Part shown: one piece after another, positions 31,342 to 42,911 of the stretch
Layout: every line of letters starts with the position of its first letter
Numbering within the stretch: position 1 is the first letter of the stretch
Origin: Thermomucor indicae-seudaticae
Taxonomy: Eukaryota > Mucoromycota > Mucoromycetes > Mucorales > Lichtheimiaceae
DNA length: 48,168 nucleotides
Reading direction: 5' to 3'
Assembly: GCA_000787465.1 (NCBI GenBank)
Contig: JSYX01000247.1
Coordinates: 1 to 48,168 of the forward strand
The notes under the pieces: generated by a model
What the model was told of the DNA's origin: nothing
Databases searched by the model: none
What the model saw: only the letters and a program-made list of their open reading frames with translations
Translations under genes and position numbers: made by a program

Positions 31342-32394
31342 TCAGGCATCTTCCGCACCAGACGCATAGGCTCGTTCCTTGCCTTTTCGCGAAGGGGGTA
31401 ACTCGGGTGACAGAGATCTTGTAAAACGACGACGACTTTTGTTGCTGGATGAGGATGCTTCGTTTGAGGACCGGCCACCAGCAGCAGCAGCAGCAGCGGC
31501 ACTTGTGCTTGCTTCCGGTTCTGGTCCAGTATACTGCTTTTTCTTGACAGGTTCCTTGCACCAGTGGATCTCGCTTGGACAGACTTCCAGACTCAGCGGA
31601 TCAAACGGATGTCGATCGGCCTTTTCCTCCATCCATTTCTTTCCTCTCTTTTTGCTCTTAACCGGGGTATCATTCTCTTTGCCTGGTGTTTGCTGCTCAG
31701 CACCACTGGTAGGCTCGAGTGGTTCTATGTCACGCACATGATCATCTTCGTCTAGGTTATCGTCGTGGTAGACAGATGATATCCATGCAAGCGTGTCGTC
31801 ACGAAACTCGTCCTCGTCAGAACTGCCATAGAGCTCGTTCAGGATCGCTTCGTCGTGTTCGGGGGAAGGGGAAGGTAAGAAATAAGGTTTTCCTGAAGAG
31901 AAGGCTTCTTGCTCGTCGTCGTCGTTGACGTCGTCATGACCATCTCCTTCTTCCTCTTCTGATGTCAAAAGAGAAGGAGTTAACCGAAGTCCCTATTCGC
32001 TTTTCAATGAGCAATAGGCCTCTTGACAAATACACCTGCGCGAAAAATATTTAAAGAGTACTTTATTGGCATTGCGTTGCTTTGATTTATCAAAGGTTAT
32101 CTTGTCACGATCCAACACCATGGCGAGGTTGGGATGGCGAGTGTCCGGCGACCCCGGCGACTGTAGTTCTGGCGGTATCTGCCCTGTTGCAGTTGCCTGT
32201 TGTAAAAGTAATGCACTGTTGCTTGTTGGCTTGAGTCGGTGAGTAATGGACCGGAATCGCTGTCGTCGACCATGCAAGTTGCAGTTTGAATGTACACAAA
32301 GATCGTCCATGCATGTCTGGAGTCGAGTAAAGGTCGATTGAACATCTGACGTTGGCAGTGGACACACGTCGTCGTCGTCGTCACCAGTTGGCAT
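31342..32394 (-). CDS. Acidic, low-complexity nuclear-type protein, unknown
   Basis: Two exons: 32394-32062 and 31992-31342; 327 aa. The 69-nt intron was chosen because it joins RNANK to GLRLTPSLLTSEEEE in phase; without it the first frame stops after KSE. The protein starts MPTGDDDDDVCPLP, has a more ordered N-terminal part with CMDDLCVHSNCNLHGRRQRF, a strongly acidic middle (VNDDDEQEAF, NELYGSSDEDEF), two basic patches (KSKKRGKKW and NKSRRRFTRS) and a seven-Ala run encoded by a GCN repeat. The basic patches may be nuclear localisation signals. I do not recognise the family. It converges on COQ4, with 135 bp between the stops. Confidence 0.6.
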
Positions 32395-33948
32395 GGTATT
32401 TGGAGCTTGGAAAGCAGAGGAATAAGGACTGTCGGGGTTCTACAGAATGCTGCATTAAACTGTTGTGGAAACCTTCTTCCTCTCCTGGCGACTAACAGAT
32501 ATGACCGAAGTCATCAAGAGAGAAGCTGTGGAGTATGGCTGTACCTATAAGTCTAAAAGAAAGGATAGAACCGGGAAATTCCCTTGGCATTTCTTGACAA
32601 CCGGGTTCTACCTTGTTTTGCAGAATTAGTGCCTTGGTTACTCATGGATCTGGCAATTGGAGAAGATCTCTTTATGTATACCGCTACCAGTTTTGATCCG
32701 CTGAAGCGCCGCAAGATTTATAATACAGTATTAGACCATCGAATTCGCAATCCGTCTTGCTCGAATGACCTAGAATGCGATTGCTCTTACGAAGCGCCAA
32801 CTCTGGGTTGTGGAATTTATGTAAGTCTCAGCACAATTTGCAGTCTTATTCGTTTCCGAACACGCGCTCATTCTATGTTCTTAACATCATAGAAAATGAA
32901 ATAGCTCCGCCCTTCGTTAACACTGGCGCTGGATTTATTGCAACTTCAAAAACGGATTTTCGATAGATTGAACATAGAATTACTTAATCGTAAATCCAGG
33001 AATCCCCGAAACCTATTTACTCTGGCCCTTCTTCCAAGATGCATCGAGTGGTGGCAACAGTATCCAGATATATACATGTCTACGAGACGTTGCCAAATGG
33101 AGACGAACGCGCAGGCACTAAAGGCGATCCAGGGCAATAATGCTAGATATTACGGGTGGGCGCCAATAATTCTAAGGCATTTGAAGAGCATAACTCGCTG
33201 TAGTCATGCTAAAAAAAGAAGCAGCTGATAGAAGAGGGCAATGAGTGGCCTTGTCACGAATGGTAAGCATTAGCTGATTGGTGCCACAAACCTTGAATGG
33301 ACCGTCTTCCGAACCTCGAACAAGTCAACAATGGAGGTGCACCCTTCAGAGTGGAAAACAGAATACCCGACTGAAATGGAGATCTGGTTAGCTGGTCTTT
33401 TTTAATCCACGGTATTTATATAATCTCGTGCTCAAAGGAATCCCTTAATTAAGCTATGGTATAATGATAAATGGAAGCTGAATTCCAAAGGTACTCTATC
33501 GCAAGTATGATGCATGTACGTCTGTAGTGAGTTGAGTGAGTCTGTATCCATGTTATGTTCTTGTCCAGTTGAATTCATGTTCGGGAGATGGTGTCTGATT
33601 TCTAGACCGCTTTTGAAGAAGAGTCTAAATTTGGATCCTTGGGACAAAAAAAGAGCACCGCCTCCCGGGAAGAAGGATTTTTTTGTCGATATTGGAGGAC
33701 GTCTTCTTTCTTTGACTTTCCTCTCTTTCCTGGTCCACCTTCCTTCAACTCGCAGGTGTTGTCCTCATCACCTCTTTGGTGCTCCTGTACATCTAGGCTC
33801 GAGTTTAGCTCTGTACACCATTCTCCGCGATCATCCGTGTCTCTCATCTCGAAGCAACTGCCATTTCGTATCCTCTGTCCTTCCTTTCCGTCAAAGTAAA
33901 TAACGCATAAACACTCTCAGCTTTCTCCACTCCATTCCTCGGAGAAAC
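32395..33948. other. Intergenic region with possible decayed coding remnants
   Basis: About 1.5 kb between the divergent unknown gene and the chitin synthase. Two stretches read protein-like but are interrupted. The first is 32584-32822 (WLLMDLAIGEDLFMYTATSF, then DLECDCSYEAPTLGCGIY), ending at a GTAAGT. The second is 32938-33228 (WWQQYPDIYMSTRRCQ). Neither has a domain I know, and stops or frame changes separate them. From about 33650 the DNA becomes CT-rich (CCTCTCTTTCC tracts), typical of a strong fungal promoter or leader for the chitin synthase. Confidence 0.35.
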
Positions 33949-36900
33949 ATGCAAGACGACTCACGTATTGATTTGACGTGTCTCCTGACTTCTGGGGGGC
34001 AACCGCCGTCCGAAGACAGTATAACGAACCTTCTTCAAGGCCGCTATAAGCGCAACCAGATCTACACTCGCGCCGGTCATTCAAATCTAATTGTTGTGAA
34101 CCCCTATCAACCTCTCGATATCCTGAACGATGCGACTCTCGAGGCATACGCTGACGCTGGTTATCGTGATCTGTCAGAAAACAAACCATTTCTGCAGCCT
34201 CATGTATACGATCTGGCTGCGAGAGTATATTTCCACATGCGAAGAACTGGCGAAGATCAGAGCATCGTATTAAGGTAGCGTCTCCCCTTCCAATGTATGG
34301 CGGGCAGAAAAAAGAAATCAAGGAGGGTCAGGGCACACTGGCTGAGTGTTTCTGGGAAACAAATTAGGCAGGTTCATTTAACATTTCAGTCTTCTTTTGT
34401 AGTGGCATTACAGGTTCCGGCAAGAGTACAACTCGATCCCACCTTGTCAATCAATTAACGCTGCTCTCGACACATAGCAAGAAAGAGAATAAATTACGCC
34501 AACAAATCCAGAATGCAGCCATCATTCTAGAAGCTTTTGGACATGCTCGGACAACCCAAAATGCATCGGCATCCAAGTTTGGCATGTTCCAGGAGCTGCA
34601 ATTCAGTGAACGTGGCCGTATTCTTGGTGTAAAGACGCTTACGTATGCCTTCAACAAGACCCAAGTCACTTCAGCACCTCTCAACGAACGATCCTATCAC
34701 GTCTTTTACTCCCTTTTGGCTGGCACTACCGTCGACGAGAAAAATGCACTCCACATCAACTTTCCTATAGACTATTTCCATTATCTTAGTCAATCAAAAT
34801 GCATCACTGTTCCGGAAAGAAACGATGAAATCGCCTTTGCAGACCTGAAAAGCGCACTCAAAATCTGCGGTTTTAAGGCCAAGACCGTCACCCAGATCTT
34901 CCAGCTTTTGGCTGCCATCCTTCATCTGGGCAACCTGCAGTTTACCGAAAATCGTGATGGTGATGCTATCGATCAGGAAACGTGCAAGATCAAAAATTAT
35001 GATGTCCTCGAAGTGGTCTCGGCCATGTTGGGAGTCTCGCCCTCGAAACTCGAGACTTCATTGACATACAAGCTCCGCTTGATTCGCAAAGAGTTGTGCA
35101 GCGTTTTCATGGATCAACAAGGTGCCATGGCACAGCGGGATTCTATGGCGCAAGCACTCTATCATGTCTTGTTCCTCTGGATCGTGGAGTCCATCAACAC
35201 CAAGATTTGTTACGGCGATGAGCCAGCCAACTTTATCGGTATCCTTGACCAGTTTGGCTTCCAAAACTTCAAGACGAACGGGTTCGAGGAATTCGGCGTC
35301 AACTTTGCGAATGAGCGGGTGCACCAGTTCTTGATCAATCAACGCTTCAATGATGACGAAGGTCTGAATGCTTTGATGATGCGCGATTCAGTCCCCTTGC
35401 CCCGAGTTATCACGATGGATAACTCAGGCTGCTTGGATCTGCTGGTCGGCAAAGAAAAGGAACTGCGGGAGAAGAATATCAGCAAGTCCGCTGCCCTGGG
35501 CTTGGGTGGTGTGATTGGTTTGATGGATCGGGATTGTGCCAGATACCAAAGCGGAGCAACTGATGCAACGGATGCAAACTTCCTTGCCAACCTTCAGCGC
35601 CAATTCAATTCCCACTCATCGTTTGCAAAGACAACGCAGACCTACTCATTCGGTATCAACCATTTTTCGGGAACGGTTCACTACACTGTCGATGGATTCG
35701 TGGAAAAGAACTTGGATGCCCTTTCTCCGGACTTTGTCAGCTTGTTACGTGACAACAGCTCCAATGCATTTGTTTCCAACTTGTTCCAGAGCACTGCTAT
35801 GGCAACTGAGTCACATCCCAAAGATCAGCGCACTATCGTAAAAGCACAGCTAACCAGCAAACCAACTCGTGCACCCTCAATGAAACGACCCGGCAAACGC
35901 CGAGGAAATGCTGATGCTACGCTAACCAACAGCCCTATACCCGGCAGCGACGACGATGCCAAGAAGAGAATGATCAAGGAGGCAGAGGAAGCGTATCAGA
36001 ACATGCAGGTCACAACCGTTATGGACCAGTTGTACATCACCCTTCGCGATCTCTTTAACACGATGGCAGATACCCGCATCTATAATATCATCCACATCCG
36101 GCCAAACGACATGCAATCTCCTGATATGTTTGATGCTAAACGTGTTCGCTCACAGGTTCGCGCCTTCTTGCTGCCAGACTTGACCCTTCGGTGCGCGCAA
36201 GAGTATGCCAACTATTACACCTTCGCCGAATTCTTGATGCGGTACGATCGTTTGGTATACTCTTTGCAAATCGACGAGTCAAAACCGGAACGAAGCCGCA
36301 TCGAATCTGTATGTGCCATCATGAACTGGACGGAAGCTCAAGCATACATTGGTGCAGAGATGATATGGTTATCGTTCGAAACTTGGAAGGAACTGGAGGA
36401 TAGTCTTCGAGCAGCGGAAAAAGAAGAGCGTGCCCGTGCAAAGGCGATGGCTGCCAATTCTAGAATGATGAGTGACGTCCCTGCCGAAGAGCAACATTAC
36501 CAATACTATCAAGACAGCAACGACCGCTTGCTTCAGCCACAAGATGGTTATATGGATCCTGCACATTTGGCAGCTGGTTACGGTGCAGGTGGCATGGTTC
36601 GCTCCTCTGTCTTTGAGGATGGTGCGAGCTACATTGAAAGTGAAGATGGTATGAAGCGAGAAGTGGACGGTAGTCAATGGGGCGAAGAATCCGAATGGGG
36701 CATGAAAGGACTAGCAGAAGGGTAAGAAATTAAGAAATAATCTCTATCAAAAGGTTCTAATGCAATCTCCATTGTATTTCTCTAGCTTCGGGCCAAATAT
36801 GGACATGAGCAAAATGATTGAAGACTATCATGCGCCACAAAACGAGCAAGTGGAAGAAATGCCAATCACGGCTTTACGTATTTGGTGGGTGCGGTTTGTG

Positions 36901-39486
36901 TGGTTCATGACATGGTGGATCCCAAGCCCGTTCCTTCGATGGTTCGGCAAAATGAAGCGTGAGGATGTACAAATGGCCTGGCGAGAAAAGGTGACACTCT
37001 GCATGTTGATCTTTCTCTTTTCGGCGATGGTACTCTTCTTTATCGTCGGTCTCTCGGAAGTTGTGTGCCCCGGTACCAAATCGATGTACTCTCCTGCAAA
37101 TGTAGCTGCACACAACGTAATTGACGACATGTATATGAGCCATCGCGGCGTTGTGTATGATGTGACGAACTTTGCGAGAAGCCAGCATGGTACTACTGCA
37201 CTGCCGGCTGGTCCCGATGAAATGGAGCAATTAGCGGGTCAGGACGTGTCCTATACCATTCCGCCACCATTGACAGTTGCTTGTGAAGGCTTAGTGACAT
37301 CAAGTACGGTCAGAATCCGCCCTAACGCATCAATCAACCTTGGTCCTTTTGTTCACTACTCCGGCGACCAGCTTGAGATCACATCGCTTACTGACATGGC
37401 AAGCAATACTTGGTACTGGAAGGTATTCTTACCCACTATGCAGCTCTACAAAAAGGGAACTCTGGTGATCGACATGAACACTATCAAATCGGACTACGAG
37501 GGCTGGCAGCGGATGGCGCTTGCTATCAACGGGAAAGTGTATGATCTGACCGACTACTTTAGCACGGCAGATTATTACAGCAGCGCATCATCGAGCCAAT
37601 ATAACTTTCTGAACTCTGCGGTCGAGGAAATCTTTAAGAAGTTCAGCGGTACAGATGCAACAGAACAGTGGAACAAGTACAAGGGTGCCATGACACCGGA
37701 GCAGCAGAATATGAACATGAACTGTCTCAACAATTTCTTCTATATCGGCGATGTGGACGAACGTGAGTCGCCTCGGTGCACTTTCGCAAATTACCTGCTG
37801 CTCGCCTTTGCCGTAATCATGTGTCTTGTTATCTTGGTCAAATTCTTGGCTGCTCTTCAATTTGGTAGCGCACCAACGCCGGAGGATCACGACAAATTTG
37901 TCATTTGTCAAGTACCTTGTTACACGGAAGGCGAGGAGTCATTGAGAAAGACAATCGACTCATTGACGGTGATGAACTATGACGATAAACGCAAGCTACT
38001 CTTCATTATTGCGGATGGTATGATTATGGGTGGCGGTAACGATCGGCATACACCGCGTATTGTGTTGGATGTCTTAGGATATGACACCAAGAACGATCCA
38101 GAACCCCTGATGTTCAAATCGATCGGTGAAGGAAGTAAGCAGTTGAACTACGGCAAAGTCTACTCTGGCCTGTACGAATGCGAGGGACATGTTGTACCGT
38201 ATATCGTCGTTGTCAAGGTCGGCAAGGCATCCGAGCGTGCAAAACCCGGTAACCGTGGCAAGCGTGATTCTCAGTTGATCTGCATGAATTTCTTGAGCAA
38301 AGTGCATTTCGATGCGGAAATGACGCCTTTGGAACTCGAAATCTATCACCAAATCAAGAACGTGATCGGTGTCAACCCGTCCTTCTATGAATATATATTG
38401 ATGGTTGACTCTGATACGGAAGTGGATACGAATGCCCTGAATCACATGATTTCTACGATGCTTCACGATGGCCGAATCATTGGTCTTTGTGGCGAAACGC
38501 AACTGGTGAACGAAGACCACTCACTGACAACCATGATTCAAGTCTACGAATACTACATTTCTCACCACTTGGCGAAAGCATTCGAATCGCTTTTCGGATC
38601 TGTCACCTGTTTGCCTGGCTGTTTCTGCATGTACCGTATCCGAACGCCTGTAAAGAACGAACCGTTGATTGTATCTCCAAAGGTGATTCAAGACTACTCG
38701 GATAACCATGTCGACACGCTTCATAAGAAGAACCTTCTTCATCTGGGTGAGGATCGTTACCTTACGACACTGATGATGAAGCATTTCCCACAGTACAAGA
38801 TGAAGTTCACGCCCTACGCCTTGTGTAAGACTGTCGCTCCGGAACGATGGAAGGTCTTGCTGTCTCAGCGTCGTCGATGGATTAACTCTACTATCCACAA
38901 TATGCTTGAGCTTGTTCTCCTTCCCGATCTTTGTGGTTTCTGCTGTTTCTCGATGCGATTTGTCGTGATTGCTGACTTGATCGGTACCCTGACCTTGCCC
39001 GTCTCAGTGGTGTATCTGGTCTACTTGATCTACGTGATTGCATCTGGTTCTGGACCTATTCCTATTTTGGCGCTTGCTATGTTAGCAGGCGTATACGGTT
39101 TACAGGCGCTGCTCTTCATCTTGAAACGTCAATGGCAGCATATCGGTTGGATGATCTTTTATATCCTGGCCATTCCGGTGTTCTCTTTTTTCATCCCTAT
39201 CTATTCTTTCTGGCACTTCGATGACTTCTCATGGGGTAACACGCGTGTTGTGGTCGGTGACAAGAAACAGAAGAAGATTATTTTGAACGACGACGAGAAG
39301 TTTGACGAGAAGATGATACCGCTCAAGAAATGGAGCGTATACGAACAAGAACTGTGGGAGATGGGTTCACAAGGATCTCATGAGACCGGAGTGACACGTC
39401 AGAGTTATCACACTTATTACTCGCATGGTTCAAGAGGAGCAGCACCGGCACCTTACGGTGGCGGTTCCGTTATCTATTACTACTAA
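33949..39486 (+). CDS. Chitin synthase with N-terminal myosin-like motor (class V/VII type)
   Basis: Makes beta-1,4-GlcNAc chains at the plasma membrane of growing tips; the motor-like domain is thought to help tether secretory vesicles to actin. Three exons: 33949-34274, 34403-36721, 36786-39486; 1781 aa. The motor covers about 1-700 with YTRAGHSNLIVVNPYQ, P-loop SGITGSGKST (about 109-118, across intron 1), a switch-I-like NASASKFG and a switch-II-like LDQFGFQ. A linker follows, then a membrane span (about 951-971), a cytochrome b5-like part (NVIDDMYMSHRGVVYDVTNF), and a span at about 1213-1237. The glycosyltransferase has VDSDTEVD (about 1421), CLPGCF (about 1490), EDRYLTT (about 1535) and QRRRW (about 1575), then a C-terminal membrane cluster (about 1600-1690). 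The protein ends GGGSVIYYY without an obvious DEK-C domain, unlike many ascomycete class V enzymes. Confidence 0.96.
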
Positions 39487-40072
39487 AATAGTTATAATTC
39501 CTTTTGCAAGATGGAGATTTTTTCATACTACCTTGTTTTCCTGTATATTTGAGCATTAAAGTCTTGGCCGTAAAATACAATTACTTGTTTGACTATATCC
39601 GTTACATATGCTAATCGTCCTAGCATGTTAAGGGTTCTGTCGGATATATGAATTCCTAGTAGTAGAGTATCCTCGTCAAAGACACCTAAAGTGCAGGAAC
39701 ACTAAGCGAACAGATCTACGACGGAGTTAGCAGAGCCAGAGTCCTGGTGGATGCACATATTTGCTTCTGTGTGCAAAGTCAAACAGTGCTAACACAAATG
39801 TATAAGTAAGGCTTATTCAGAAGCCATCGTTGTCCCGCATGTCCGACTCCCTAATGCGCAGTTACTTCTATCATGCTATCTGTCGCGCTTGAAATCTTTT
39901 TTGGCTTCTTCAGCACAAGGCGCGAAAGGCAGGACACGAGTGCACGACGCAGATGGCAGTGCAGTCGCACGTCTCAAGTCGTGTCTGTTACTGCAGTGAG
40001 GATATTACTAAAAAATGTAACTCACAGGGTAACTTATTCAACCCAGTTGTTCTAGCAAAAAGACCAGCAATA
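39487..40072. other. Spacer after chitin synthase
   Basis: 3' flank of the chitin synthase gene, then unremarkable DNA up to the MITE. No gene is recognised. Confidence 0.35.
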
Positions 40073-40250
40073 CAATACCCGCGCGATATAGCGATAGGGT
40101 CCGTGACGAAAAAAAATGCTATCATTATATCGAGAATATCGTTATGTTAAGTGGCCATACGCCTGGAAAAAGCGAATCCGTGATTGAACAGGTCGATCGG
40201 TATATCGAGAATATCGATTTATCAAATATCGATATATCGCGCGGGTACTG
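40073..40250 (+). mobile_element. MITE, about 178 bp, Tc1/mariner-like, copy 2
   Basis: Flanked by TA at 40071-40072 and 40251-40252. The inverted ends are CAATACCCGCGCGATATA and CAGTACCCGCGCGATATA (right end in reverse complement). Inner blocks such as ATATCGTTATGT, AAGTGG, CATACGCCTGG and ATATCGAGAATATCGATTTA are shared with the copy at 11121-11295 in inverse orientation. It is less decayed at the termini than copy 1. No coding capacity. Confidence 0.85.
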
Positions 40251-41043
40251 TAGGAAAGCAAAATGCACAAAACACTCCATCGCTATAGGACCTTCAGCAC
40301 GAGGCAGACGGGAGAAGATTAAAGTGTCTGGTGGCGTGGCTGGATCGTGATGGAAAACGTGGACACCATTGCAAACTGTCCCTGGACCCATGAACAGGGC
40401 AGGCAAAAGATTAATCACTTCTTGTGGGCACCCTTTTTTCTTGGCGGGTGTACTATTGCAGACACTTGAAGGTTCATATGTCTTGAGGTAAGTCATCATG
40501 TCCAAAGATCTTCAGCATGTTAAGAGCATATTCCCGGTAAGTTCCACCTGAATGGCGTCATTATTGATACGTCAAATACTTATGCAACTCTCTAGAATAA
40601 CACGGGAAGTTACGGTCAGCTCCGTGAAGAACTATCATAGAGCTGAACGGCAAGGAAACAGTAGATATATCAGTGTGTACACCGGTCTCCAAGCGCATTA
40701 TTGCGACTTGTTCATAAAAGTGACCTGGACCCTGAGCCTGGCATGGATTCAAGAGTTCCACAGCAACAAATGGAATGGATGTGACTCCTTGGCATCGCTG
40801 TGCCAACATCGCAAAAAGTCTGCATTAACGCTGCTTAGCTGGGTATAGCATGACGCTATAGCTCTCAGGAGATAGCTTCAAGTCCAAAGTAAACATTAAC
40901 GTCCAGAATATGTCCCAAGGACTTCGGCTTTTATCGCCGAGAAAGTTCCAGCTCTCTCGTGAGACAATGTATGACTAATATAGAGCAGAAGTCCGAAAGC
41001 AAGTGTCACTCCACCGTTTTCACTTCAATCTCGATCTTCCGCT
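40251..41043. other. Spacer, no gene seen
   Basis: Frames of up to about 125 codons exist on the minus strand near 40125-40505, but they run into the MITE and have no domain. The last part is the upstream region of the EF-hand gene. Confidence 0.35.
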
Positions 41044-41616
41044 ATGCTTCACACTTCGCTTTTGGTCTTCTCATTTGGTCTCCTTATATGGGCTTTTCGT
41101 TTGGTAACCGCACAACAACAACCTTTTGCCAATTTCGAAAATCGGTAAGCGATGGTGCTATCTAAACGGTACGAGCAATGTTCCTAACGAGATTTTCTGA
41201 TCATTTGCAGGCACATGGATGAATGGCACCGGATACAGATATCCGACGAAGTAGCATTTTTCAAAATTCATGATACTAATGGGGACGGATTTTGGGATGA
41301 ATCTGAACTACGAGCCATTTACGGTTTCGAGCGCGACATTGATCCTTCTGCCAAACATGTTCGAACAATTGTCGACAGAGCATTTCAAGATCTGGATACC
41401 AACGGAGACAGATTGATTTCTCTGACGGAATACATGCGAAGTCAACTACCGGATTGGACGGAGGAGGAACTTCGTGAGGACAAGCAATGGAGGGCAGAAC
41501 ATGCTGAAGAGACTGTCTCACAGCAAACACAACAGGAAAAACCGCCAAGGGAATGGCCCCACTGGCAAGAAACAGATGATGATCATATTCCTGACAAATT
41601 CAAAGCTTCCAAATAA
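41044..41616 (+). CDS. Secreted EF-hand protein, nucleobindin/SSP120-like
   Basis: Two exons: 41044-41144 and 41211-41616; 168 aa. The start gives a signal peptide (MLHTSLLVFSFGLLIWAF, cleavage probably near VTA-QQQ). Two EF-hand loops follow: DTNGDGFWDESE and DTNGDRLISLTE, each with the calcium-binding Asp/Asn pattern. The segment HMDEWHRIQISDEVAFFKIH before the first loop resembles the H-M-x-E-H-x-I start of nucleobindin-like and yeast Ssp120 proteins, which sit in the secretory pathway. The C-terminus is Gln/Glu-rich and Trp-containing (PPREWPHWQETDDDHIPDKF) and lacks an HDEL-type signal. A small secretory-pathway calcium-binding role is inferred. Confidence 0.8.
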
Positions 41617-41681
41617 AGGCAACATCCGGTATATAACGCATATGTACTGCTTCGTATCCGAACTCCTCTCCCACGTTTGCG

Positions 41682-42911
41682 ACACCTACTGCTTCAGATT
41701 CAGTTTGCAGCTTGCAAGGTGGACGAAAAGAGCTCCTCCATTAATTCAAAGACGTATGCAAGAGATTGGCGTATAGCTGAAAAGAATGACCAAAGAGCTT
41801 TGTTGGCAGTCAATCAGACATGACATTACGTGTTTCGAAGCCGCGTCTATGACGAAGTCCGTGCCACGAGTAAACGGCAATTCCAGCAGTTCTTGTCGGC
41901 ACTACAGTACACGAAACGCAGAGACTCCAACTTTGGATATCTTGTGCATTAACTGGTCATTAAGCACGTTTTCAGCCTCACTAATGAATAAGCTATTCAG
42001 CTACCGAGCTTATTACCGAACCTACAAGGCGCAGAAGGCAGACATAAGAGACTGAAGTGGTTGATCCGATTTTCCTTTGCAACGTGCCAAAATGTCTTAC
42101 CCGAGAACCATAACTGAAATCCGTTTTCCATCACGCGCTTTTGTCAAAGACTTGACCCATCTGGACAGAAAGTGCAACCTAGGCGTTTTGCGTTTGATGG
42201 TATGGCTGGCGCCTAAAATCGTGTCCTTGACTGCCGGTAAGATGCGAGGCGAACGAAGGACCATTCAATTAGAGTACCTGGACCATCTGCACTAGAATGC
42301 CCATTATTGGAATGCTTGGAGCTACACCGCTGCTTCTTTGCCTTTCAAATCGAACTTATGCATGAAGGCCCAGAGGGCGTATGGCAACTTTTCCAGTCAT
42401 GGCCTCCAGCGGAAACCGTGAAGCGCTTGACAGTCAATCATGCGTACATATACCCTCTCAAGTATTTGTGCTACCTTGCGAGCAAGTACCGGCTCAACGA
42501 ACATCTTGGTCTGGATGGTATAATGTGGCGCACAGATTTCGAAGCGTTAGAGGACCATTTTGAGAACGATGCAGTGTTTCGCCGAGGATATGGCTCGATA
42601 CAGGAAAATTGGCATCACCTGAATACGGTAAGGGTGAAAGGGATGAGGTTCTTACGGCAATGTTTGACATGAAGTCGTCTGTAAGTGCGCCCGCGGACTT
42701 GCGCCAGATCACGTTCCTTGAAGTTGGCGGTCGCTCTAATCATCCAACCAAAGCAACTCTATACGTCGAAAAGATTTTTCGATACGCAGTACATTTGCAA
42801 GAACTAAAGTTATCGCCGATCTCAAGGATCGTGCCACATAATAAGGATGCTGCTGGTACTCAAGATTACAAATCGATGATTCCGAGTTTGAAGATGTCCG
42901 TATCACTATGA
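41682..42911 (+). pseudogene. Decayed F-box/LRR-like gene
   Basis: A chain of protein-like segments in shifting frames with several stops. Segments in order: SKTYARDWRIAEKNDQRALL; VYDEVRATSKRQFQQFLSAL followed by QYTKRRDSNFGYLVH; PSLLPNLQGAEG; CPLLECLELHRCFF; ETVKRLTVNHAYIYPLKYLC; and LRQITFLEVGGRSN with VHLQELKLSP. The pattern (a region like 'RRQFxxFLxxL...GxLVxxL', then 'LLPNLxxL', then 'CPxLExLELxxC') is typical of the large F-box plus leucine-rich-repeat families of Mucorales. I count at least three in-frame stops and two or more frame changes. It is on the same strand as the EF-hand gene. Confidence 0.55.
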
